Positions 33,501-45,500 of a stretch of 64,000 nt of DNA are shown piece after piece; the stretch's first letter is position 1, and every line of letters starts with the position of its first letter. A model generated the notes under the pieces. That model ran no database searches. It was not told where the DNA came from and saw only the letters and a list, made by a program, of their open reading frames with translations. The stretch covers positions 9,542,104 through 9,606,103 of the forward strand of contig NC_051105.1 of assembly GCF_901709675.1 (NCBI RefSeq), read 5' to 3'. Both the position numbers and the translations under genes were made by a program. Source of the DNA: Syngnathus acus. Lineage: Eukaryota; Chordata; Actinopteri; Syngnathiformes; Syngnathidae.

Positions 33501-36500
33501 GTGGTTAGAATTTGCAGTGGATTGGAAATTTTTTGTCCAAATCACATAACATAAATAAATTATTTAAAAATAAAATAAAATCTATTTTAAACAGTTCTTT
33601 TAGTCAGGAAAAACTTTGGAAAAATTATAGATAAATTATTAAATTTAAATTATAATTAAATTACTAAATATAAATAATGATATCAGAAACATCTCTCTGC
33701 AGTTCTACACCACCGCAGACTACAATCACTTTAATACCGAGGACTTTGCATTCAGCCCTCATTAAATTAGCCTAAACAAAATGCAAATTTTATCACTTAA
33801 AATTGGTTAGCTCTACATTCATTGATCTGAAATAACATTGAGCGATCCAATAGGGTTTGCGTGCTATTCATTTCTAATGTACGATGCTGCGGTGTACCAG
33901 CAGGCCTTGGGTCCAGGTCATACTGTGAGCCGCTGACAGACATAACGTCAAGGAGATGACGCGTAGCACCGAGTTCCAGATCCAAGACGAAGCCTTGTGT
34001 TTGGCTTCGACTGCCATTATTTGCTCCTTGTGCTTCTATGGTGACAAATTAGGTTGCAGGTCAGTGGCCAGGTGAGGGACTCTGGGGACTGCAGGGCGCT
34101 CTCTTTAGGAACTACAAGGTCAAGGTTGGGATGATGAAAAATTACGCAAGGGACTGCCTAACCACACACACAAGCCACGCTATTGAGACTACTGCCATCT
34201 AGAGGTGAAACAAGCTTTGTACAACAGTATCCTCTATTTATAATTGTGTCGAAATGACAGATTTGCATTCGGCATTTGACTTACACTTAAAGCTGAGCTG
34301 ACATTATTCGAGGCTGGCTGCGCAAAAAGTAGCACATAATGAAGAAAAATCATCAACACAAGCCATTGCTCTTAATCAGGTCAGTAAGGAAGATTTTGTT
34401 AATGACTGCGGAAAAAGTGTTCATTGAGCCCGCCGTTCTTCAAACAACCACTGGGATAATAAAAAATGTCAAAATTGTGCTTGTGAATGGGGAATGAAAA
34501 TGCTGACGTTCACTATTGATGAAAGGTGACCATGTCAAAGATGAGTGAACTAAAATACATCCTACGACCCGAAAGAAACACACAGTAGTTAGCTAAAATT
34601 GGGGCTTACCTGTCCGCCTTTGGGCTGGTACTTGATATTATCTACGGAGCCGACCTTGGAGCGAACTTTCTTGAAGTCGGGTAGCGGTTGGTTAAGGACG
34701 CTCAGCTGCTTGGGAGTGGTGGCGGGGGATTTGGGCGGGGTGCGCGCCACAGCCACCTTCCTCTCATGGGACATCAAACTAAGGGAGCGTGGAGTTCCCG
34801 GCGTCCTTGAGGATGATGAGCAGCTGGGAGGGGTCCCAGGGGTCATGGCGCTGGAGCCGGGGGTACGCGGCGTTGAGTGGCCACTACGGGCTGAACGGGA
34901 GCGTAGCGGCTCCGAGACTGTGGGGAAAAAAACAAGGATAAACCCCAAATGTGCAGTAAAGGGTGTGGTACCACCATAGAATTTTTCTGGGTTATGAAAG
35001 CCATGAAATGAAATTGAATTTACTCCACCTGTCATACTAGGAGCTCGACCAGTCCTTTGCTCTGCCCTCATCACAGCACGGCAGGCTGATAGGGGAGACA
35101 TGTCAGAGTTTGTTCAAGGCGGGTTTTGTGGTCCGGCGGCAGCTTACTTGTGGGTCTGCGGGGAGCTGTTGAACCAGAACTAGTGATGGAGGTTGAGCTG
35201 TCCTCATGGTCATGGTATGCACGGCGATTCAGAGACGAGGCTTGCCGCGGCATAGAAGGACTTTGCGATCTACCATCCTATCAAATAAATATAAAAAATA
35301 TTTTCATGGCCAGTGAGACTTTAGGTAACTGGTTTTCAAAATATGAACACATATTTTTCCTTTTGTATCCTTGCAGCGTCTGCCACATTGCCTTACATAT
35401 CTATAAAAGTTGTAAATATTGACTGTGGGGATGGAAGAGGTCCATCTAATGATGTAATCATTGTGGGCATGAAGGTGTGTGTTTTTGCAAAATGCTGAGC
35501 ATGCATGAATCATCTAGTGTTTCTCGATTTGATTCATGGAGCTCTTTGAGGAGGGATGAATAATCAAAAATAACTCAAACATAAATCTGAACAACCAGCT
35601 GCTTTGTGACTGATAGCAGAAAAGGACATGAAGACTATAAACAAAAAAAAAGAAAACACAAATTTGTGTTCAAATTAATACTTCATTATCGTTCTTCAGT
35701 GACATTTATGATATGCATAAAGGCCGTTATTTTTTTTTATTTTATTTTTTTTATTTTATTTTATTTTTTTTTTTAAGAAAATCATGGTACAACAAAACCA
35801 ACAACAGGACTGACCGACAGTAGTGTGTTTGTACTGTGCTCTGGTCATTTCGTCAAAGAAGGGATAATAGTCCTCTTCTCTTCTCTTCTTGACTGACAAT
35901 GAATGTGATAGTTTAATACAATCAGCAAATAACAAAATGCGTATTACAGGTAATATTTTATTTCACAACACTTTGCCTTGTTCCTTTCGTCTCTGCTGTT
36001 CACTTCAAACACGCTCCATACGAACGCAATGCTCTCGTATCAGACGCTTGCTCGATCATCTGCTCGTTTGCTGTCACAATGTACCCTACACAAATCCGAA
36101 ACATTTGTTGCGGCTCCGAGTCACGACGAGGGGCAAGTTCTGGTTTCCAAGGGTGTTTTTATTCCTCTTCAACGTCTCTCCCATACAGAGCCGCCTTTTT
36201 CACATGTCCGCACGTCACTTTCCTCTCTTTTCATCTGATCGCGGTGGTGCCTTTATGGGCAGTCGGAGAAATCAACGGCAACAAAAAAAAATACATCCAG
36301 CCTAGTTAAGACCATACCAAAGACTATAAAAATGGGACCCATTGCCTCCCTGCGTGTGTGACGATCATTGGGACTTAAAAAAAACAAAAGAAAAAAAAAA
36401 GAATTGGGTGCGTATTATACATGGGTACAGGCTTTTTTCCAGCATCAACATGCCATTTTTAGGGTGCGTATTATACATGGGGGCGCATTATACACGGAAA

Positions 36501-39500
36501 AAAACGGTAAATGTCACCGGGTGATTTAGCACCTACACTGTGACTTTAAACACTCATGCGAAGAAACCCATTAACTCAAAAGTCAACACAGTCATGGTAA
36601 AAAAATAAAGAAGCATTGGAGCAAACATGCAATTATGTGATAATTATGCAAGGAGAAAACCTTTCAGCTTTCGCTTCAAAGAAATATAAAATATTCCCCA
36701 ACATAATTGGTTTTCTATTTGACACATGAGTCAAGAGACAAAAATGATCAAGGTACTGAGTTGCTATGGTAATAAGATGCCGAGCGTATTGAGGACAGTT
36801 GAGATTTTGAATCTAATAATCCACAGAAAACACAATCTGAAAGTTTCTAAATGGTGCCAGAGGCCACTGATACTGTTGACGTTAATGGAATTTACTCACC
36901 AAGGCTCTGTCGCAAGACCGCCTAGCAACGGTGAGAGGCTGACGACTGTCGGAAAGTGGCTCTAAAAGACAAAAGTACAGACTGTATGTTTCAAGACTTG
37001 AATAAAAAAATAAAAAAAATCATGCAACAAGTGGGCAACATTTGGGTTAAACATAACTCATGTCTAAAAAGCAATCTGATTGATATTTTCTGTACATGAA
37101 ATACAAAGTATGGGTGAGAAGCATGCAGAGCATGAGACCATGACAAATATTTTAAAGAGTGGTGAGAAAGACAACAACAAAGATGAAGATAGAAATGAAG
37201 CCAACTAGAAAGGTAACATGATTTTTTTTTATTATGTCAAAAAAGTAAAAAACAGACATAAAGAAAATAATACAGAGAAAAATGCAAGTAAGCACAAGTG
37301 TCAGTTTTTCAAGAGTGACCTAATTAAATGAATTCCAAACATCGACACGTACAAATGAAGAGAAGATGGAAGACATTGGTGGACATGGAAGACATTGGTG
37401 GACATAGAAGACATTGGTGGACATGCCGGTGCAGAAAAGACCACACGCATGACAGAGAAAGCAAAGTATCACCTGTGGGTCTCCTTCTAGGACAGGAATG
37501 ATGCTGGGTGGGACGGCCCTGGCGGACAACTTGTTTGGGTCCAATCCTCTTGGACGGGGACAGAGTCTGAGCCTCCATTTTTTTGGTAAACTCCGTTTGC
37601 TTTATCACAGCTATATCAATCGGCCGCAGGGAGACATCGATAAGTGAATGCCGAAGAATAAAAACAACAATCGTTTTTTTAACAATTCCTCCAGTTGAGT
37701 AAAATTAATCTGGACATTATCATTAAAAAACAAAACACGTCATGCAAGACAATATCCGATTGAAGAAAATCCAAGTTATGAATTATGTGTTTTGAAAGAA
37801 TCTAAAATCAGCCCTGACGCAAAACAGGAGTCACGAATCGAGTTGAGTTAATCGAGTTAATCGAGACTGAAAAAGGAAAGAACCTTTTTTCTTCTCCCGA
37901 GGGATGCAAACCGGTTCCTTGCGCAGTGGCTTGCGTTCAGGAGTGGCGAGTCGGCCTTTAAACCGCCCGCCTTTAGTTTTGGGCTTGCCGGACTTTTCGT
38001 GCTTCTCTACTCTCTTCTGCTGCTTAGTTTGGAGCTCAGTGGAGTCTTTGACAGAGCTGGGCACCTTGGGCAAGGGTTGGATCTGCTCTGTAGCCATGCT
38101 CTTGTCATCATCTGCGAAAAAAAAAAGAGGGTTGGCATTATGTCAAAATTATTTTCAGGAAATAAACAATTCTGACCGACGTGGTTTTCCAAGGCCTCAC
38201 CTTGTGTGTCCACCCAAGAACTGTCCAAGATGGAGTCGTCCATGGTGGTTTCATCTCTGTCATAACTTTCTGTTGGAGCTTCTGTTTCCTCAGGTTGAGA
38301 CACGGGGGTCTCAGGAACCTCTTCGAAACTGGCAGCCTCGATGTCGGCCTCCTGGGCCAACTCCACGGACTCGTCCTCGTCGTCATCCTCGTCATCGTCT
38401 TCCTCCTCTTGCTCTCCCCCGCTGGGTATACACAAGGCTTCAGGTGGAGCGGAGAATCGAACACTGTGTCCCGGTTCATCCGCTTCATCGATGGTTTGGA
38501 CCACAGTGATGAAGTCATCTTCGACCGTCACGACGGATTCGATGGCGGCGCGAGTTTCCGTGATCTCCTTGACCGCTTCGGCATTTTGCTCTTCTTTCTG
38601 TTCCGCTTTTTCGGTTGGTTGGACTTTGTCTATTTCGGTCACTATTTTTGTCTCTTCGATATGCTGCGTCTCTTGTTCAGGCTGATTTTCCTTCTCCCTT
38701 GACTCGTGTCTTTCCTTTTCCTCTTTCCTTGCTTCCTCTAACTTTACTTGCGCTTCCCTTTCCTCTTTCTCTTTCTGTTCTTTGGCTCTCCTCTCATTTT
38801 CAATCCTCGTCTTCTCTTCCTTTTCTCTCAACTGCTTCTCTTGTTCTATTCTTTCTTGCTCAACTCTTTCCACCTCTTGCCTTTCTCTCGTTTCCCTCTC
38901 CTGTTTTTCTTTCTCAATTTTCTCTGCCTCCTCTCTTTCTCTGATTTCCCTCTCCTCTTTTTCTTTTCTTTCTTTCTCTATTCTCTCTGCCTCTTCTTTT
39001 TCTTTCAATGCCTTCTCCTGTTTTTCTTTCTCCATTTTCTCAGCCTCTTCCCTTTCTTTGATTTCCCTCTCCTCTTTTTCTTTCCTTTCTTTCTCTATTC
39101 TCTCAGCTTCTTCCTTTTCTCTCAATTCCCTCTCTGCTTTTTCTTTTCTCTCTTTCTCCATCCTCTCAGCCTCTTCCTTTTCTCTCAATTCCTTCTCTGC
39201 TTTTTCTTTCCTCTCTTTCTCCATTCTCTCAGCCTCTTCCTTTTCTCTCAATTCCCTCTCTGCTTTTTCTTTCCTCTCTTTCTCTAATCTTTCAGCCTCT
39301 TCCTTGTCTTTCCTTTCTTTCTCAATCCTCTCTTCCTCTTCCCTTTCCCTCTCCTTGTCTTTCCTTTCTTTCTCAATCCTTTCTTTCTCTTCCTTTTCTT
39401 TAGTCTCCTTTTCACGTTTCTCCTGCTCTTCTTTCTGTCTCAATTGCTCTTTCTCATTGTCTTCCTTTTGAATCCTCTCTGCCACATCTTTTTTCTTTCC

Positions 39501-42500
39501 TTCCTTCTCTTCACTTTCTTTCGTCTCATCCACTTTCTTTTCAGTGTCTTCTGGAATTTTCTTTTCTGTCTCAATCTTTATTTTCTCCTCAACTTTATCA
39601 GGCTGTTCTCTGGCATTTGTATCAGTTTCTTCTTTGGATTCTTTGGTTACGGTTAGCACTGGTGACAGTGCTCTTTTCGGGGAACCATAAAGTTCTTTTT
39701 GTTTGAGCTTGGACGGTGAGAGAACCGGAGAAAGTAGTTTATCATCGTCGATATTGCTTTCAACTGAAGAAGTGGGTGAAGTCTTGACGGGCCTAGCAAT
39801 GCGGTCCTTGGCCACCCCCGTTAACTGGTAAACATCTTCAGCATCCACCTCTTCATAGGCTTCCTGGTGCACCAGCTTGACCTTCTCCCGAAGCTCCTGC
39901 AACTCTCGTTCTTCCTCCAAACTGAGAGGCCTTCCCTCCATCTCCAGTTTGCGGATCTGCCTCTCATAATCAGCAATCTCGGTTTCAGAAGCAGATCCTT
40001 CGCCGCTAGCTTGTCGCTCGGTCTCGCTTCCTGACCGCCCACTTTCTTCTAGAGTCACCGTGACGGTGGGTGTCACAAACGACTCCATTGGCGGGGCAGA
40101 GGATTTCACCTGCTGACTTGTATTCAGCTGGTCCTTTACGTTGCTTTGACTTTCTTCTGAGGAATCTTCTCTCTCCTTTTCTCTCGTCTCATTATCGTCA
40201 CTGACAATCAGGTCTAAAGTCGGGGTCTTGTCTTCCACAGATGTGTCCCTAACCGCTAGTTTCCTGGCTTGGGCAGCAACTTTCTCCTGAAGAACAGCTG
40301 GAGTGAAGACCTGTGCAGAAGTGTTTGTTGGGCTGACCACATCTGCAGGGGACGGCATAGGTCCAGAGTATTCACTGAAAACGCAATAGCCCATCTCTTC
40401 CAGCTGACTGTCACTCTTTCTTATTCCAGGACTTTGTTCACCTGAACCCAAGCTAGAAAGCAGGTCATCAGGGAAGGCTTGAAATGACTTTTGCCGTCCG
40501 AGTTCTGGTTCAGCTGCCTCAGATGACAGCCGTGAACGGGGTCCGGCAAGGTCTAGCATCTCAGGCAAGTCTTGAGCCATGACGGTGTTATTCGTAGGAC
40601 TGCCCTCGCATGGTTTTGGTGACTCGGGAGACTCGGGTGACTCGGGGTCAGGGCTGGGGTTTGAAACGGCTTCAGCCATCCTCGGTGGAGATGAGGAATC
40701 AGAGGTGATGGAAGCTGCTGTCTCCAGGATGAGTGGAGGGAAGGGAGGTGGTTTTTCTCCAGAAGGAGTAGTGATCGGGAGGTAATCTGCAGACTCGTCG
40801 AGACTTCCGCTGGTGTGCGTCATGATATCTGCGGCCAATGGCGAGAACTTGCTCGTTCTACCTTGGCTGTTGCGATCCATTGCTCCGATTGTGATGTTGA
40901 GGGAGTAGCTCCTTTGGTCCAAAGCCAATTTACCCGGGGAGAGCTTGCATTCATTCCCCTTGTCTGGAACTGGGAAATCTTGAGTGTCAGCGTTTTGGGT
41001 TTTAGGACTCTCCTGTACTGACAAACTAATCTTCGGAGACTTGGAATCAACAGTATTGGTCTCACTGAGTCTGCTCAGTTCATAATAGCCTTCACCCTTA
41101 CCTTGAGGGGACACAAGAGCATCAGTGGCTGATGTTTCAAAATATGCTGACATTGCATCACTGGTCACGTTTCCTCCTTCAGCTTTGACTCCCATTGAGG
41201 AGAAATCAGAGGGAGAACCGAGGCTGCTGAACTCAACGACCTCCACGGATGGTTGCTTCTCTGACACAGTGATGGGCTCACCGTAGATGGGCTGAAGCGT
41301 GATTGACTTTGCGGGTTCTTTGGCTTGAGTTTGCACATCTGGAGGTACAAAAGATGGCGTATCTATGGTGGGACTCTCCGGTACCATTCGTTCTCCAGCA
41401 AAGAAGCCTTGGGTCTGTTGCTCCAATAACTCCTCTGGACGTCTCTCTGTTCCGATGCTGTCTGGGCTCATGGAACCACTTTTCTCACTTACGGCTTTTT
41501 CCGAGTCCATCTTCACAGCTGAAAGAACATCTGTAAGTTGGTCGTTATGAAGACAATATGAAAAGTTTTTGCTTTGGCATGCGCTGATATTGATTTGGCC
41601 AGGTAATGGGCGAATAAAACAGGCAAAGCTCTCCTCTGAAACTTACAGCACAATGAAACAGCCATCACCGAAGATGAGCGGCGAAAGAATGAGGTCCGCC
41701 AAGTCAGAGATGGATGGAAATATGGCATGGTATGTCATAATGCCGGCATGAGGCAACTGTCAGGCGGACTGATGAAAAACAAACAATAATTCATGGAATG
41801 GATATCCATGCAAAAGTCGATATAACATCAAATGTCAGTTATTCTTTGTTAAAATTGAGAGACACAAATGTTGACTTAGTTTTTGGTCAAATGATCATGC
41901 TAGTTAATGATCTCAAAATTTGGAGGAATACTAAAGAATCCTGGTTGTGAATACCAGATGGCTATAATAATAAAAAAAACTAAACCAGATGACTTGGTCA
42001 TTTGATAAATACTGAATAATTAAAATATACAACAATAGATATACATTTTATTAAAAAACGAGAGCCAACATGAAAAAAAAAAAAAAAACCCTGCCATCGC
42101 CCTGCCAATGAGTGAACACTAAAATAATTACATTAATGCAATGCTCTGGTATACCAGCACCAAGCCATCGGTGTAAACATAATGACAGTCTTGGAAGCTT
42201 CTAGCTGGTGATCAAAAGCATGATTGCAAGTGCGACACGTAATCATACCAGGACAAAAAAGAGCCAGCCCCGAACAAGAGCAACGAGAAGAAAACACAGG
42301 CATAACAACATGTGACTTTTTTTTTTTTTTTTATCCACTAAGAAGCCTGTGTTGCCTTGCAGACACAGCAATGCAGGGGGCCAATGATTTGCCATTCCAG
42401 CTGACTGACGCTGGAATTCTCCTGCTTCTCCATACATCCGGCATTCGTATACAGTGGACAAGCTTTAACATGCAGGCAGGGTGCACAAAGAGGAGGACAC

Positions 42501-45500
42501 ACCTGTCTCAGGGCTTTCCTCCTCACCCTCTGCTTCCAAAGAACTTGCTGCAGGAACACTAAGTGCCTCAGCCGACCCCAGGTCTAAATCCGGGGCCTTG
42601 TCTATGTCCTCTGCCTGTTCTAAAACTTCCGCTTCGGGGATGTCCAGGTCAGGCTCTTCCCCGCTCCATTGCTGCTCATCAAGAGCTGCCTCTGCACTCT
42701 CCTCCTCATCCTCTTCCTCATCCTCATCATCCTCCTCTTCAACCTCCTCCTCCTCCTCGTATTCAGCTGTAAGAGCCTCCATGGTCTCTTCTTCTCCAAA
42801 ACAAGGTGAGAGGGGAGGGGGGACACATTAAGACTACAGGCAACACAGACTTGGGCAGTGTGAAAACAGAACTAATGAAGGGACACTTTGAGATGATCCA
42901 AAGTGTTCACAGATACATCACACATAGGCACAGGTATTGCATGTAAGTATATTTGATATATTTTGGCTTTTGGGATGGATGGCACTTCTGAGGATTTATT
43001 TTTCATGTCCTTATGAAGAAAAATTTGGAATATTTTTCTTTTCATTCTCACCACCAGTCCCTTATCAAATTTACTTTACAAAAACAAAAATGATTGGTTA
43101 TAGATAATCAAACTACACTCCAGGTCACATTCTTCAAGACACTACTAAAGAGTAAACAAGAGCAAACAGCAGCAGACATTTTTTCATAAGTTTGTGAGGA
43201 TGTGTTTGCCCAGTCAAATGATGTGTTTATAATTATATAAGAGTGAGGTCTTGTGTAGGTAATTAATTGATATTATATAACCTTCTTACAGCCACCGAAA
43301 CCGTACACCTTATCACCTAATCCTATTTTCATTGACGGAACCTCAATAAAACTCTCCTGCTATTAAGCATGATTGCAAACACAAGTGGCAATGACGGGCA
43401 AAGTAAACAAGAACATGACGTGTTACAATTCTGAAATCTCTCAGATTCCCAGTAAATGGACATCACAAGGACACGCAAACACACAAAGATGAAGGACGGA
43501 GTGACGAATGGAGAGACGGAAAGGGGGGTGAGACGCCCCCCTGACGAAAGCACAACACAGATGAGGGAGATGTTCAACGGAAAGTTAAGGGGTGGTGGAG
43601 GGGTTGATCGACGGCAAAGAGGAACCGTGCGTGGTTCACCTTCAATCTGTCTAAAGGCCACAGCCTGCCCCATGGGGCGGGCGCCCGAGTGCGTCCACTC
43701 GGGGCTGAACAAGGGGTGTTCATAGTACTCCTCGTCGGAGTGGTAGGGGTCGTCCTCAGGCACAGAAACTGAGATAGAGGGGGCGAGGAACTTGCACCTC
43801 TCCCGAGAATTTTGGAAGCGGCGGAGAGGGCCTGCCTCCTCCTCATCCCCTACATCTACAAACAAGACAGACACAAGGAGAAGAACTGCAAGGGAAATCT
43901 GGACACGCACAATGAGGAAGAAATAAAAGAGGACGTAAAAAGGGGCGTGGGGGGTGATGTAACACCTCAAACGAAAATATCCATTTTAAAAATTAGTCAG
44001 CACTTTTGTCTGTTATAGAGAATGAAATAATACAAAATACAATATCATGAAAATAATCGGATAAAAATGTTTGCTGACAGATGTTTTTTTTCAGTACATT
44101 GAATTCTACTAATTCTACTGTCATGTTTATTGCTTGCTTTTAAAATGAATAAAATCTGCAAATGTTTTTTCTTGTCAGGAGCTTTATGGTATCAAGGGAT
44201 ACTTTAAAAATGGACATTTTCTGTATAAGAGTTGAGGGGCAAAAGAAAATGGGCTCATTGCAAAATAATCTCCAGTTCTAAATATATAATTAATTTTCCA
44301 GTTCTGGGACCTCTTTTTTTAATTAGACTTTTTCTCCTTTTAATGTAATATTATTCATACACAGCGGTGTGCAGTAAAAAAAAAATTCTAGAACACAGCA
44401 AAATCTACGAATGCTCAAACCGCTATAAAAGTTTAATTAGGCCATGTATATATCGGAACACAAGTTATTTCTTTTGAAATGTAAAAAAAAAAAATCAAAG
44501 GCTTATACTTGTCTGTTTAGTCGAACCTATGCATACATGTGGTAGTTTACCAAACCACTCAAGTTTCATTCGCAATATCCCCATTAAATATGACATCACG
44601 GCGCTTGCTGTAGATGCAAAGAGCCCATTGAACATCAGTAAATAAAAAGTCAAGCAAATCAGAAAGGGGGTTACAAAAAATGACATGACACACAGACATT
44701 GATGGGGTGATGACTGTTAATAGCAACTGATTAGAGACCAAGATTGACTTTTTTTTTTTTTAAGAAAATGACTAAACCTCTATTGCTTAGTTAAACAACT
44801 GTATCAATGCTCAATGTGATCAGGTAGCGTAAGTAAACAGCAACAATACTAAAACAGGACTTATCCAACAACCTAACCAAAGCGCAATATGTATCTATCG
44901 TCAAATGTAATTCTGCTGCCGTAAACCCATTCTAACGTATTTATTGTCTTTTTAGGATGCCTTTGACCTAAAAAAAAATCTGATTTTTAATTATCCTTTA
45001 GTAGACAGTCAAGCATGATAAGACACTATAAAAACAAATTCACATCTATCTTACCCAAACAAACAATTCACTCACATTTAGGAGATGATTTTGTCATACA
45101 TTTAAAGGATCATTTATATCAGCACAATCAAGCTAAAATAATTAGCTGCGTTACTAGAACTTGCACAATTCTCACCAGCTTCATTCCTAATCCTATTTTG
45201 TGACTTACTCCACAAATGTTCGAGTCAGGTCTACAGTGCTGAGCCATGAAGGCCCAGAATCACACACACAAAAACACTGACAGCTGCCCAAAAAAAAACC
45301 ACCATGAAGAGACATGTAAGAAAGAGAAAGTTGTCAGATTAGTATGTGGGAAGACTGTGAGGTATGCTGGTTGTTAGAAGGGGAAATGGTAGGAAACAAT
45401 GATTCAAATAAAACTCCTCCTCTAGAAGTAAATGTTGAAGAGACAACCTGCGTCAGCCAGTCATTGCTTTAAATTAAGGAGGATGGAGCATGCGAAAATC

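Noticed and set aside
38880-39312. Regularly spaced repeats resembling a CRISPR array
   Set aside because: The repeats are contiguous 63-bp coding units without unique spacers, inside a vertebrate gene.
38181-39471. Long plus-strand ORFs rich in Phe/Ser/Leu opposite map2
   Set aside because: They are antisense shadows of the Lys/Glu-rich map2 exon. The minus frame has conserved MAP2 blocks and exact splice borders.
43329-43970. 213-aa minus-strand ORF as a separate gene
   Set aside because: Only 43640-43855 of it is a map2 exon with clean splice sites. The rest is read-through into introns.
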